Shown here: positions 42,689 to 52,418 of the stretch, piece after piece
How positions within the stretch are numbered: the first letter of the stretch is position 1
Layout: every line of letters begins with the position of its first letter
Source: Hydrogenimonas sp.
GTDB lineage: Bacteria > Campylobacterota > Campylobacteria > Campylobacterales > Hydrogenimonadaceae
Length of the DNA stretch: 56,187 nt
Direction: 5' to 3'
Assembly (NCBI GenBank): GCA_015490295.1
Contig: WFYC01000036.1
Location: 1-56,187, forward strand
Notes under the pieces: model-generated
Databases searched by the model: none
The model's input: only the letters and a program-made list of their open reading frames with translations
Told to the model about the DNA's origin: nothing
Program-made: the position numbers and the translations under genes

Positions 42689-44925
42689 TGGAGCAGGAGC
42701 TTTCGGAAAAAAGAGCGGATGAATTGAAGATCGTCAAACAGCTCGATCTCGAAGAGTACGTAGGGCGCTTGAGAGAACTGTTCGCCCGCCGGAAACCTCT
42801 CTATATGGAGGGCGACAGAGGGCTTCATTACAGATTTGTAAAAGCTCTTGAAAGCGTCGCGTTCAAAGCGCCGCCCAAGGTCGGGAAGCTCGACGATCTA
42901 TGGATGCGTCTCTCCAAACAGGGTGTACCCGGGCTGAAGGAGATTTTCGAGGCCGTTAAGATAGTACGCTATTTTCTCTACCTCAAAAGCCTCAAGATAG
43001 AGGGCGAGGTTGGAGAGTGGCTGGATAGTATCGAGATTCCGGACGAAATAGCTGCGATAGAGGCGATGTTCGATGAGAGTGGAAAACTTCTTGAGAGTGT
43101 TGACGAGCGCCTGGCATCGCTAAACAGCGCTTTGAAGCAGAATAAAGAGGCGATAAGGCAGACACTTACGAGACTGCTTGGCAGCGCCAAGCTCGCTCCT
43201 TATCTGGTCGACAGGCAGGTGCACTATATCAACGATGAAGAGGCTCTTCTTTTAAGAGGAGGTTTCAACCATGTATTGAAAGGCACCATAATCGGCCGTA
43301 CCACAGCGGGATTCTTCTATGTTCTGCCCGAAGCGGTCGACAAACTGAAAGAGAAGGAGTCGGGTATCGCCGGCAGGCTCGAGGAGCTCTATTATGAAAT
43401 AGCGAAAAAGACGGGCACCGTAATGGCAGGATGGGTGAAGTTTTTTCGCTTTTTAGACCGCGCCTTCGACCGCTTCGACCATTACCAGGCAAGGGTCGAG
43501 ATGGCCCGCATGGAGGATCTGGTCTTTATGCTCCCCGACAGTTCCGATTCGATAATCCTGAAAGATTTCGTCCACCCGGCGCTTTCACACCCGAAGCCGG
43601 TGAGCATAGATTTCGACAAACCGGTGCTGATGATTACCGGCGTCAACGCGGGGGGAAAGACGATGCTTCTGAAGTCTATCCTCACTTCCGCATGGCTGGC
43701 TAAGCATCTGCTTCCGATGAGGTGTGACCGGCACAGGAGCAGAATCGGGAGTTTCCGCAGAATCGAAGCGATAATAGAGGATCCGCAGAGTGTAAAAAAC
43801 GATATATCGACCTTTGCCGGCCGTATGCGCCAGTTTTCACGCCTTTTCGGCCAAAACGGTGTACTTGTAGGAGTCGACGAGATAGAGCTCGGAACCGACA
43901 GCGACGAAGCGGCCAGCCTTTTTAAAGTGATGATAGAGGAGCTGATAAAACGTAGAATAAAGATAGTGGTTACAACCCACCACAAACGGCTCGCGGCCAT
44001 GATGGCCGGCGATGAGCGGGTGGAACTCGCTGCGGCTCTCTATGACGAGAAGAACCGGGTGCCAACGTACACCTTTTTGCAGGGTATCATCGGAAAGAGT
44101 TACGCGTTCGAGACAGCCGAGAGGTACGGGGTGCCGAAAAATATAGTGAAGCTGGCAAAGGTCGAGTATGGAGAGGACAAAGAGCGGCTCAACGAGCTTA
44201 TAGAGCGCTCGAGTACCCTGGAGAGAGACTTGCGCCGAAAGAGGGATGAGCTGGAGCGCAAGATAGAGGAGCTGGAGCGGCAAAAAGAGCACTACAGAGA
44301 GCTGAACGACTCGATGGAGTCGGAACTGAGGGCAAAGAAACGGGAGCTCGAAAAGATATATCAAGAGGCGGTGAAGCAGGCCAGGGAAGCGCTGAAACTC
44401 AAAGACGAAAGATCGATCCACCGTCAGTTGAGCCGTGCGCACAAGAGTGTGCAGAGAGCGAAAATCGAATCGCCGAAGAGATTGGAGAGGTTCGAGGTCG
44501 GCGACAGGGTGAAGTACCGAAAGAACAAGGGGGTGATCATATCTCTGAAGGCCGAAGAGGCCACTATAGACGTAGACGGAATAAAACTTCGCGTTCCGAT
44601 CGGTGAACTGAAGCGTTCGGGCAACCCGCCGCCCGCCGCCGCAAAAGTGAAGAGTACGGTGTCGCTTGAGCGCAGCAGGGCTGCGGCCGGAGTAAAGCTC
44701 GATCTTCACGGGCTGAGAGCCGAAGAGGCGCTGGAGAGACTCGATAGATTCCTGTCGGATGCCCTGCTGGCCGGATTTGACGAGGTGCTAGTATATCACG
44801 GTATAGGCACCGGGAAATTGGCCCATGCGGTACGCACATTTTTAAAAGAGCATCCGAGCGTGATATCTTTTCATGATGCGCCGCAGCATATGGGAGGTTT
44901 CGGAGCGACGGTAGTGGAGCTCTGA
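42688..44925 (+). CDS. mutS2: MutS2 family ATPase with Smr domain
   Basis: 745 aa, GTG start. Not a mismatch-repair MutS: lever/clamp helices, then ATPase with Walker A GVNAGGKT (318-325), GVDEIELGTDSDEA as Walker B region and VTTHHKRL, a long coiled coil (about 500-590), a KOW-like segment and the C-terminal Smr nuclease-like domain (VKLDLHGLRAEEALERLDRFL from 669, then the GIGTGKLAHAV motif). Known roles of the family: suppressing homologous recombination and, in some bacteria, ribosome-collision rescue. Operon with murC. Confidence 0.94.
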   Translation: MEQELSEKRADELKIVKQLDLEEYVGRLRELFARRKPLYMEGDRGLHYRFVKALESVAFKAPPKVGKLDDLWMRLSKQGVPGLKEIFEAVKIVRYFLYLKSLKIEGEVGEWLDSIEIPDEIAAIEAMFDESGKLLESVDERLASLNSALKQNKEAIRQTLTRLLGSAKLAPYLVDRQVHYINDEEALLLRGGFNHVLKGTIIGRTTAGFFYVLPEAVDKLKEKESGIAGRLEELYYEIAKKTGTVMAGWVKFFRFLDRAFDRFDHYQARVEMARMEDLVFMLPDSSDSIILKDFVHPALSHPKPVSIDFDKPVLMITGVNAGGKTMLLKSILTSAWLAKHLLPMRCDRHRSRIGSFRRIEAIIEDPQSVKNDISTFAGRMRQFSRLFGQNGVLVGVDEIELGTDSDEAASLFKVMIEELIKRRIKIVVTTHHKRLAAMMAGDERVELAAALYDEKNRVPTYTFLQGIIGKSYAFETAERYGVPKNIVKLAKVEYGEDKERLNELIERSSTLERDLRRKRDELERKIEELERQKEHYRELNDSMESELRAKKRELEKIYQEAVKQAREALKLKDERSIHRQLSRAHKSVQRAKIESPKRLERFEVGDRVKYRKNKGVIISLKAEEATIDVDGIKLRVPIGELKRSGNPPPAAAKVKSTVSLERSRAAAGVKLDLHGLRAEEALERLDRFLSDALLAGFDEVLVYHGIGTGKLAHAVRTFLKEHPSVISFHDAPQHMGGFGATVVEL

Positions 44926-44983
44926 TTTTCTTTTTGGGCCGCTTTTAGTATAATCTATGCAAATAGTCCAAACGGAGATCGAA

Positions 44984-45970
44984 ATGGAAAAGATACACAA
45001 TCTGGTAATCATAGGCGCGGGTCCTGCAGGAATCGCTACGGCGGTGGAGAGCTATATACTTGGAATCCGCGATATCGTGGTTTTGGAGAAAGATCAGAAC
45101 CATAATGCCACGATACGAAAATACTACAAAGATAACAAGCGGGTGGACAAGGATTGGAAAGGCCAGAAGGTGGAGCTCGACGGCAACATCTACTTCGTGG
45201 ACGGAACCAAAGAGAGCACCCTCGATTTTTTCGACGAGATAATCGCCCATCACTCGGTTGAGCTCCGTACACATACGGAGGTACAGAAGATCGTAAAAAA
45301 CGGCGATATTTTCGATGTGATGATAGCGGGAGGAAGTGTAAAAGCGCGCTATGTGGTAGTGACGATAGGCCGCATGGGAAAGCCGAACAAACCGGACTAC
45401 AAAATACCCGCATCGATCAGGAAGAGAGTCAACTACACTCTCGACGATTGCGGTGAAGGAGAGAAGATACTGGTCGTAGGCGGCGGCGATTCGGCTGTGG
45501 AGTATGCGGTCGACCTGGCGGAGAAAAACGATGTGACGATCTGCTACAGGCGTGAAACCTTCAGGCGTGCGAATCCCACCAATCAGAGCGCTATCGCAAA
45601 CGCTATCGCCCACGGGGAGGTAAGACCCTACCTCGGGGTGAATATCGAAGGTCTGGAAGATGACGGCGGAAAGGTTAGGGTGATCTTTGCGGAGAGGGAG
45701 CCGGAGAGTTTCGACCGGGTAGTCTATGCGATAGGCGGAACGACGCCGAGCGCATTTTTACAGGGCTCCGGCATTCGTGTAGAAGATGGCAAGCCCGTGC
45801 ATGACGAAAACTACATGACGGATGTACCGGGCCTTTATGTGGCGGGCGACATAACCCAGGAGTCTGGAGGCTCCATAGCCCTGGGCCTCAATCACGGGTA
45901 TGCGATAGCCCGCCATATAATGGAGAGGATGAGAGGCCGCGAAGGGTGTAAAGAGTCGTTGGCGGAGTGA
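44984..45970 (+). CDS. FAD/NAD(P)-dependent oxidoreductase, thioredoxin-reductase-like without redox disulfide
   Basis: 328 aa from ATG 44984 (GGAG upstream; a TATAAT at 44949-44954). FAD-binding GAGPAG is at 11-16, the NAD(P)-binding VVGGGDSAVEYA near 173-184, and the C-terminal FAD motif GLYVAGDITQESGGSIALGLNHGY. The CxxC of true thioredoxin reductases is absent, so it is more like YpdA/ferredoxin-NADP reductase types. The electron partner is unknown. It lies 11 bp upstream of the GGDEF-EAL gene. Confidence 0.88.
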   Translation: MEKIHNLVIIGAGPAGIATAVESYILGIRDIVVLEKDQNHNATIRKYYKDNKRVDKDWKGQKVELDGNIYFVDGTKESTLDFFDEIIAHHSVELRTHTEVQKIVKNGDIFDVMIAGGSVKARYVVVTIGRMGKPNKPDYKIPASIRKRVNYTLDDCGEGEKILVVGGGDSAVEYAVDLAEKNDVTICYRRETFRRANPTNQSAIANAIAHGEVRPYLGVNIEGLEDDGGKVRVIFAEREPESFDRVVYAIGGTTPSAFLQGSGIRVEDGKPVHDENYMTDVPGLYVAGDITQESGGSIALGLNHGYAIARHIMERMRGREGCKESLAE

Positions 45971-45980
45971 TGAGACCGTA

Positions 45981-48296
45981 ATGTTTGACCGATTGGCGGA
46001 AAGTGTGCGGAGTCTATTGGGCAGATTGATGCCGGAAGAGCAGATTCTGCACCTGTTTTTGCGTGAACATCTGTTGATAATGCTCTGCAAAAAAGCTCCG
46101 GTCACGATGAGCGCCGTAATAGTACTGGCGACGGTGATTCTCATACTTTTTTTCCCTTTCGCAAACCCTTATGTTATCGGAGGGTGGTACATCTGTGTAG
46201 CTGTTTTGAGTCTGCTGCGCCTGCTCAAAGTGCGAAAAGGTTGCCAGAGTATGCTGAAGCCTCTTGATGAACGTTACGGCTCTTTCCGTAAAGAGGCATT
46301 TCTAATGGCGTTGCTTTGGGGTTTTGCGGCACTCATTTTCTTTCCGCAGAGTGATACGCTGTATCAGATGCTTCTCATATTTTTCATACTTCTTCTTGCA
46401 TCGGCAAGTGCCGTGAATCTTGCAATAGACAGGTCCATCGCCGAGATATATGTATATTTTCTGTTGGCTCCACTCTCTTTGAGACTGCTTATCGAAGGCG
46501 ATATTTTCCATATCGGTCTATCTGCCGCTATTTTGCTCTACGGAGCTTTGCTGCTTATGAGCATAAGGCAGATCGGATCCGTTATGCAGAAGGGGATGAG
46601 GCAGCATTCGCAGCTGACGCAACTGCAGAACAGAATGAGAATGGTTCTGGAACAGACCCCGGCCGGAATATTCAATTACGACAGAGAGTTGAAGATAGTG
46701 GAGTGCAACCGCGCTTTCACCGATCTGCTCGGTGTTTCCAAAGAGCAGGTGATAGGTTTGGATCTGCACGGTATGAGAGATAGGAAGCTGCTTGAAATTC
46801 TAAAACAGGTTCTGCGCGAAAAACGTACACTCAGGTACGACGGCCCCTACACAAGCATGTTGAGCGGCAAAGAGATATGGATAAGTGCCACTATAGCGCC
46901 GCTGCTCGATTCGGACGGGAAGCTGGAGGGGGCCATAGGTGCAGTTGAAGACAAGACACAGGAGCATGAGGCGTTCGAGAAGGCGGAATTTCTGGCCTAC
47001 CACGATTCACTGACCTCTCTTCCGAACAGAAAGCTTCTCGGAGACAGATTCGACTCTCAAATAGCGCAGGCCGGGAGAAAGAGGCACTATTCCGCTCTGC
47101 TTTTTCTGGATCTGGACCGTTTCAAACATATAAACGATACCTACGGCCACAATATAGGCGACGAACTGCTGAAAGAGAGTGCGAGAAGGCTTTTGAGGGT
47201 GCTGCGCAAAAGCGACACCGTCTGCCGTCTGGGCGGTGACGAGTTTATTATATTTCTTCCTATGATCAGCGACGATCTGGCAAAAAGTGTAAACCACACC
47301 CTTTTGGTAGGCCAGAAGATCCACAAAGCTCTGGCCGAGCAGTATGAAATCGGAAAACACAAACTCTATATATCCACAAGTATCGGTGCCGTGATGATAG
47401 GAACCAGAGGAGAGTCGCTCGATGAGGTGCTAAGGTGTGCCGATATCGCGATGTACCATGCCAAAAAGTTGGGCAGGGGGATGACCAGTTTCTATGAAGA
47501 TTTTATGGATGAGCAACTTAAAAACAGTATTCGTATGGAGAAGGAACTCAGACATGCGATAGACAGAGATGAACTGAAACTCTATTTCCAGCCGATCGCA
47601 GCCATTGCAACCAACGAAATAGTAGGAGCCGAAGCACTTCTTAGATGGGAGCATCCAAGCGGTATGACGATAATGCCTTCCGAGTTCATTCCCGTCGCCG
47701 AAGAGTCTCAGCTTATCCATCAGATTGGAGTATGGGTTATAGAGAGTGTGTGCCGAACCCTGAATAGGTGGGAGTCGCAAAAGAAGATACCGTTATCGTA
47801 TATAAGCCTCAATATAAGTCCGAAACAGCTTCGCTACAACGGCTTTTTCGAACGTGTTTCAGAGATTATCGACATGAGTGGAGCCGATCCTTCGAAGATC
47901 AGATTCGAGATCACAGAGAGCGTACTCATTGAAGATAGCGAGCGGGCAAAAGAGCTCATCGGACGCTTCAAAGCGAAAGGAATAGAGTTCATGATAGACG
48001 ATTTCGGGACCGGCTACTCCTCTTTGTCCTATCTGAAGAGGTTTGAATTCGAGACTATCAAAATAGATAAGTCGTTCATAAGAGATATTCTCAAGGATGA
48101 AGACGATATTGCACTCGTAAAAGCGATTTTGGACATCGCGAGACAGTTCGGTTATGCCGTTATAGCCGAAGGGGTAGAGACCAGGGAACAAAGAGAGAGG
48201 CTCGAAGAGCTCGACTCCTCCATTCTCTACCAGGGTTATCTATACAGCAGGCCTCTGTGCGAGGCGGAGTTTTTACAACTTATGCGAAACTCTTAG
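45981..48296 (+). CDS. Membrane GGDEF-EAL protein with PAS domain
   Basis: 771 aa. Six or so TM helices in residues 30-195, a PAS domain (about 215-330), a diguanylate cyclase domain with intact GGDEF (418-422) and an EAL phosphodiesterase domain with EAL (551-553), NISPKQLR, ITESVLIED, DDFGTGYSS and EGVE. Both active sites look complete, so it may make and break c-di-GMP, with the balance set by the sensor part. It could supply the signal read by the riboswitch at 6733-6825 (inference). Confidence 0.95.
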   Translation: MFDRLAESVRSLLGRLMPEEQILHLFLREHLLIMLCKKAPVTMSAVIVLATVILILFFPFANPYVIGGWYICVAVLSLLRLLKVRKGCQSMLKPLDERYGSFRKEAFLMALLWGFAALIFFPQSDTLYQMLLIFFILLLASASAVNLAIDRSIAEIYVYFLLAPLSLRLLIEGDIFHIGLSAAILLYGALLLMSIRQIGSVMQKGMRQHSQLTQLQNRMRMVLEQTPAGIFNYDRELKIVECNRAFTDLLGVSKEQVIGLDLHGMRDRKLLEILKQVLREKRTLRYDGPYTSMLSGKEIWISATIAPLLDSDGKLEGAIGAVEDKTQEHEAFEKAEFLAYHDSLTSLPNRKLLGDRFDSQIAQAGRKRHYSALLFLDLDRFKHINDTYGHNIGDELLKESARRLLRVLRKSDTVCRLGGDEFIIFLPMISDDLAKSVNHTLLVGQKIHKALAEQYEIGKHKLYISTSIGAVMIGTRGESLDEVLRCADIAMYHAKKLGRGMTSFYEDFMDEQLKNSIRMEKELRHAIDRDELKLYFQPIAAIATNEIVGAEALLRWEHPSGMTIMPSEFIPVAEESQLIHQIGVWVIESVCRTLNRWESQKKIPLSYISLNISPKQLRYNGFFERVSEIIDMSGADPSKIRFEITESVLIEDSERAKELIGRFKAKGIEFMIDDFGTGYSSLSYLKRFEFETIKIDKSFIRDILKDEDDIALVKAILDIARQFGYAVIAEGVETREQRERLEELDSSILYQGYLYSRPLCEAEFLQLMRNS

Positions 48297-48318
48297 AAAC
48301 TTAGTTGCGTAACCACGA

Positions 48319-48672
48319 TCAGAAACTCATTTTTTTCAAGTCTCCGTGATAGACGATATCTTCCGCCCTTATCGAATCATCATTGAGCATCTCCGGGACA
48401 TTGGCACCCGTTTCAAGCTTCGAGCGCTCCTTTTCGAGCTCCTCTTCACTGTACGCCATCATCATATCGGCGGCGATAACGTGAGGTACGGCCTGGATCA
48501 TTTTGACCTTTCGTATCTCTTCTCCTACATCTTCACCTTCTACCGTTACGATGATTTTTCCAATCGATTTGTCGTGAAAATGGTAGTCGCAAAAATCGGC
48601 CTCTTTTAGCTTTTCAACCACTTCGTCCACATATTCGCTTCTAACCTGTACTACAATACTCGATATATTCAT
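48319..48672 (-). CDS. napD: Nitrate reductase assembly chaperone NapD
   Basis: 117 aa. A ferredoxin-like fold protein that binds the NapA Tat signal and helps its maturation. The NISSIVVQVR start and beta-alpha-beta pattern fit NapD; it has a charged 30-residue C-terminal extension. It is last in the operon and overlaps napL by ATGA. No clear terminator is visible in the 22 bp before the GGDEF-EAL gene end. Confidence 0.85.
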   Translation of the reverse strand: MNISSIVVQVRSEYVDEVVEKLKEADFCDYHFHDKSIGKIIVTVEGEDVGEEIRKVKMIQAVPHVIAADMMMAYSEEELEKERSKLETGANVPEMLNDDSIRAEDIVYHGDLKKMSF

Positions 48673-49628
48673 GGAATCCTCCAGATTAAGATTTTGTTGT
48701 CGTCGCTCGAGCTTATAAGCTCCTTGTCGTTTATGAAGACGATAGTATTGAGAGTCGAACTCTGTCCAACCAGTCGATACTTCATCTCTTTCGCGGAGTT
48801 GTCGAAAATGCCGATGTCGTTATGTTCGTTCAAGCTGAAAGCGCTCAACGACGCATCTTCGTTGAGTGCTCCGGCATAGACGAGAAATTCGGTATCGTAT
48901 ACCGTCATACTGCCTGACGGAACACTGTATAGTACCGCTTTTTTGTCTTTGCCGCATGCAAGAACAGTTCTGTTTTTGTAATCGACTTTGAAAACTTCGT
49001 CCTTGTTGCCGCCCTCGAGTCTTTTCAAAACTTTTCCGCTCATCACATCTACTATATATACGATGCCCGACTCGCAGGTGCTTGCAACCCTAGTATGGTC
49101 TTCGTTGAGTTGAAAATCGGAAAAGACGGAGAGGCTCAGCTTGTTCCTGTAGATCTCCCTTTTTGTCGAGATCTCGAACAGAATCAGCTCGTCGCTCATA
49201 GTGGCGATGAGCAGATGATCGTCATCAACGAATCTGACTTCCCTCATCGATATGTGGGCTTTTTTATCCAGCAGCCTCTCCATCTTACCGTTTTGACGAA
49301 TATAGAGCACCCTCTCTCCCCCCTCGTCCTGAACCAGAATGAGAACCCTTTTTCCGCGTCTGTCCACATCTACACCGAAAACTTTCGGGTTTATCTCGTC
49401 TCCCATGAAGTCATGGATTTTTCCAAACTCCACTTTAGAAAGCATTTTGCGGCTCTTCCAGTCGTAAACCTCCATCTTTCCCGCATCCGTGGCTGCGTAG
49501 AGGGTGGAACCTTTGACCACTATTTCGATGACGTTCCCTTCCGTTTCGATATATGCTTGGGGCTTTACAACGACCGGTGCCGCCGATACCATTACGAAGG
49601 CGGCGAGCAGTACAAAAAAACTCTTCAT
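48669..49628 (-). CDS. napL: NapL, periplasmic WD40-like nitrate reductase accessory protein
   Basis: 319 aa: a signal peptide (residues 1-17, ending VSA-AP) and a seven-bladed propeller of WD-like repeats (GSTLYAATDAGKMEVYDWKS, ELILFEISTKREIY, GIVYIVDVMSGKVLKRLEG). NapL is specific to Campylobacterota nap operons; in the group it is needed or helpful for Nap maturation, mechanism unknown. It sits 12 bp after napF. Confidence 0.85.
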   Translation of the reverse strand: MKSFFVLLAAFVMVSAAPVVVKPQAYIETEGNVIEIVVKGSTLYAATDAGKMEVYDWKSRKMLSKVEFGKIHDFMGDEINPKVFGVDVDRRGKRVLILVQDEGGERVLYIRQNGKMERLLDKKAHISMREVRFVDDDHLLIATMSDELILFEISTKREIYRNKLSLSVFSDFQLNEDHTRVASTCESGIVYIVDVMSGKVLKRLEGGNKDEVFKVDYKNRTVLACGKDKKAVLYSVPSGSMTVYDTEFLVYAGALNEDASLSAFSLNEHNDIGIFDNSAKEMKYRLVGQSSTLNTIVFINDKELISSSDDNKILIWRIP

Positions 49629-49640
49629 TCTCCTATCCTT

Positions 49641-50141
49641 TCAGCTCGACACAATATTTATAGCATTGGATGGGCACACATGAATGCACCATCCGCATCC
49701 TGTACATCTGTCGGATACGATCTCCGGCCTGAAAAGGCCCAGAAAAGAGATGGCATCTTCAAGGCACGGGTCTTTACAGCTGCTGCAGATACTCTGATGC
49801 CACGCCATGCACTTTAAAACATCTATTTGCACTTCGACATTTATAGAGTTTATCGTTTTATCGCTTAAAACTCCGGCTTCACACGCTTCAAGGCACGCAT
49901 CACAGAAGGTGCATCCTCTGTTCGAAAACGAAAGCTTGGGAGTGCCGTCTTGCTCGATCTCTATTATCTCCTCTTCACACACTCCGGCGCACGGTTTGTC
50001 GATGCATTCCGGACAGAGTCTGAGAAAAAGAGCTGGATCGCTGTTGTAAGGAGGCCTTATAGGGGTTTGCGACTCTCTCTTCTCCCCTTTGAATGCCGAG
50101 GAGAGAGAGGCGAAAATGCCTCTTCTCCCTTCGTCGACCAT
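49641..50141 (-). CDS. napF: Ferredoxin-type protein NapF
   Basis: 166 aa from ATG 50141, which directly follows the napB stop; an in-frame codon 78 bases upstream (inside napB) is unlikely. Four-cluster iron-sulfur protein: CPECIDKPCAGVC, CTFCDACLEAC, CSSCKDPC and CTGCGWCIHVCP. NapF is implicated in loading or reducing NapA in the cytoplasm. Family call is supported by its place between napB and napL. Confidence 0.88.
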   Translation of the reverse strand: MVDEGRRGIFASLSSAFKGEKRESQTPIRPPYNSDPALFLRLCPECIDKPCAGVCEEEIIEIEQDGTPKLSFSNRGCTFCDACLEACEAGVLSDKTINSINVEVQIDVLKCMAWHQSICSSCKDPCLEDAISFLGLFRPEIVSDRCTGCGWCIHVCPSNAINIVSS

Positions 50142-50142
50142 C

Positions 50143-50718
50143 TTACTTGACACCTTCGTTGAGGACGTCGATGAGATTCGATTTGCTCTTCTCGTCCGCT
50201 CTTCTGAAATCGGGCTCAAACGTGTTTTTCACAAGTGTAGGAACATTTGCCTGAGGAACATGGCACTGAGAGCAGTTGAAACGCTGCTCGGCCAAGTGGT
50301 TCAGCATCTTCTGAGTTCTGAAGTCCATGAAGTGCGTTTTCGGAATAGGTGTGGCACCTACGCTTTTGGCGACATCCGGCATATGGCACCCCAGGCAGGC
50401 GTTGTTCCCTGTTTTGATGGGGAGCAGTCCGTCTACGCTGTGCGGAATCAGCGGAGGTGCGTTTTCATACGATCGCTCGAAGCGTTTTGCACTTCCCGGA
50501 GCGGCGGATGTGTACTCCGCTCTTACCGGAGCGGTCGTCTGTTCCGTATAGAGGTTCTCTCTACGCAGTCCAAGCTCCTCCTCCGTCACTATCGGAGCGT
50601 TTTTGGCATTGAGCTCCTGTTCATCCATCTGTACGGCACTCTCCGCGGTTTTGTTGGCACAGGCGCTCATGCCCAGTACCAATGCAGCCGAAAGCGCCAT
50701 TAGAATCATCTTTTTCAT
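50143..50718 (-). CDS. napB: Periplasmic nitrate reductase, dihaem cytochrome subunit NapB
   Basis: 191 aa. Two haem motifs CLGCH (108-112) and CSQCH (149-153), with the axial His region PHSVDGLLPI, all as in NapB. It passes electrons to NapA. Odd: the export signal ends in a lipobox-like MSAC with Cys20, whereas NapB is usually a soluble periplasmic protein; if processed it would be membrane-tethered. Overlaps napH by ATGA. Confidence 0.93.
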   Translation of the reverse strand: MKKMILMALSAALVLGMSACANKTAESAVQMDEQELNAKNAPIVTEEELGLRRENLYTEQTTAPVRAEYTSAAPGSAKRFERSYENAPPLIPHSVDGLLPIKTGNNACLGCHMPDVAKSVGATPIPKTHFMDFRTQKMLNHLAEQRFNCSQCHVPQANVPTLVKNTFEPDFRRADEKSKSNLIDVLNEGVK

Positions 50719-51545
50719 CGGTTTTCTCCTTTGGCTTTACTTGTTGCAAAATCTCTTATACTAAACCCGAGTGCGTCATCGTCGCACACTTCGATACAGC
50801 GTGCGCAGTTGACACATTCACCCATATTGACCGTCGTACTCTCTTTACCAATCATAAACAGCACTTCGCTCTCCGGACAGACCTCTTTGCATTTCATACA
50901 CAGAGTGCAGTTCGGCTGGTTGTGGCGCACCCTGATCAGGCTGAAACGGCCGATCAGCGAATATACACCCCCAAGCGGACAGATATGTCCGCACCAGCCG
51001 TTTTTCACTCCGAAGAGGTCGAACAGAAAGATCGCAAAGAGCACGCCGCCCGTCATCCCCATTCCGAAGATCACTCCCCGGTTGAAGATAGTGATGGGGC
51101 TGACAAGCTCGAATGCCGCCAGTCCCGTGATCGCAGAGACTATCAGCGAGAGAACCAGAACCCAATACCTGGCGTTGCGGCTAACCCAAACTTTTCTCTC
51201 CGCTTTGTCGAGCAGAAGTTTGCGTCTCAGCCAGTTCGCAAGGTCGGTCACCATGTTGACGGGACAGACCCAGCTGCAGAACGCCCTTCCTCCGACTATG
51301 CCGTAAAATAGTATGACGATCGCTGCTCCGATAAAGACGTCTATACCCATCACGGCACCGGCCGAGAGCATCTGCAGTATCGCGAACGGATCCGCGAGCG
51401 GTACGGTCTGAAAGAGCGTCGAAGAGCTCAGTGTACCGGTCAGGATATTCCAGCCGTACGCATTGGCTGAAAAATAGAGAAAAAGGAGTCCGACTTGAGT
51501 GAAACGTCGCAGCAGTAGATACCGCATTTTATATATTCTACTCAT
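50715..51545 (-). CDS. napH: Quinol dehydrogenase membrane component NapH
   Basis: 276 aa from ATG 51545 (GAGGGG upstream, inside napG). Four TM helices (about 12-32, 60-82, 120-140, 155-175), the CxxxCP motif FCSWVCPVNM and cytoplasmic clusters CTLCMKCKEVCPE and CVNCARCIEVCDD. With NapG it oxidises menaquinol and feeds NapB. A later ATG (MRYLLLRRF) is an alternative start. Confidence 0.92.
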   Translation of the reverse strand: MSRIYKMRYLLLRRFTQVGLLFLYFSANAYGWNILTGTLSSSTLFQTVPLADPFAILQMLSAGAVMGIDVFIGAAIVILFYGIVGGRAFCSWVCPVNMVTDLANWLRRKLLLDKAERKVWVSRNARYWVLVLSLIVSAITGLAAFELVSPITIFNRGVIFGMGMTGGVLFAIFLFDLFGVKNGWCGHICPLGGVYSLIGRFSLIRVRHNQPNCTLCMKCKEVCPESEVLFMIGKESTTVNMGECVNCARCIEVCDDDALGFSIRDFATSKAKGENR

Positions 51546-52374
51546 CGAACAGCCCCTCATCCAAATTCAGGTAGTCCTGCGGGCTCTTTTCGCTGCGTTT
51601 CGTCTTTGTCTGCAGCCTGTTTATGTCGCGCTCTTTGATGCGCTCCTGGTCCTTTTCGCTCCACCCTTTTACGTAGTAGTCTCCCGGTTTGCCCATAGCC
51701 ACATCTCTGGGCAGGACGAAGATGGCCGCCTTCTCGGTAACGCATGCATGCTCACAGAGGCCGCAGCCGGTACAGTGGTCTGCATGGACAACCGGAACCA
51801 GCTTGGCATGTTTGCCGGTACGCTCGTTGCGAATATATTCGATCGAAATCGCGTCGCCCAGAATAGGGCAGGCGCGATAGCAGGCATCGCACTGGATTCC
51901 CCAGTATGCGATGCACGATTCCGCATCGATAATAGCCAGCCCCATCTTCGCCTTGTTTATGTCGAGCACCTCTTTGCCATCCTTTACACTCGATACCGAT
52001 TTCTGGTCGAGCGCATTCGTCGGGCAGACAGGCACACACGGAATATCGGTGCACATGTAGCATGGGATCTCCCTCGGGATGAAGTAGGGAGTACCCATCG
52101 GGCGTCCGTCACCGGGTTTCGCTATGAGAAGCGTGTCGTATGGACACGCCTCCGCACACTGGCCGCACTTGATGCACATGCGCAGAAAATCTCTCTCCGG
52201 CAGTGCGCCCGGCGGGCGCAGCATCAGCGGTGAGGCTTTGGCCTCCTCCACATACCCGGTCCAGATTAGACCGCCGAGTGCGGATAGTCCGACGCTCTGG
52301 GCCATTATGGTCAGGAATCGCCGTCTCTCGGTGATTTTGGGCTTGGTATCTCTCTTCGGATTTTGAGTGTTCAA
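51538..52374 (-). CDS. napG: Quinol dehydrogenase ferredoxin subunit NapG
   Basis: 278 aa with a twin-arginine signal (ERRRFLT) and four 4Fe-4S cluster motifs: CIKCGQCAEACP, CYMCTDIPCVPVCP, CDACYRACP and CTGCGLCEHACV. It is the periplasmic electron carrier between NapH and NapB. It lies 44 bp after napA and overlaps napH by eight bases. Confidence 0.95.
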   Translation of the reverse strand: MNTQNPKRDTKPKITERRRFLTIMAQSVGLSALGGLIWTGYVEEAKASPLMLRPPGALPERDFLRMCIKCGQCAEACPYDTLLIAKPGDGRPMGTPYFIPREIPCYMCTDIPCVPVCPTNALDQKSVSSVKDGKEVLDINKAKMGLAIIDAESCIAYWGIQCDACYRACPILGDAISIEYIRNERTGKHAKLVPVVHADHCTGCGLCEHACVTEKAAIFVLPRDVAMGKPGDYYVKGWSEKDQERIKERDINRLQTKTKRSEKSPQDYLNLDEGLFDE

Positions 52375-52418
52375 AGACTCAATCCACCTTTACTTTTAAA
52401 TTTTTTTTTACGGCCTCT

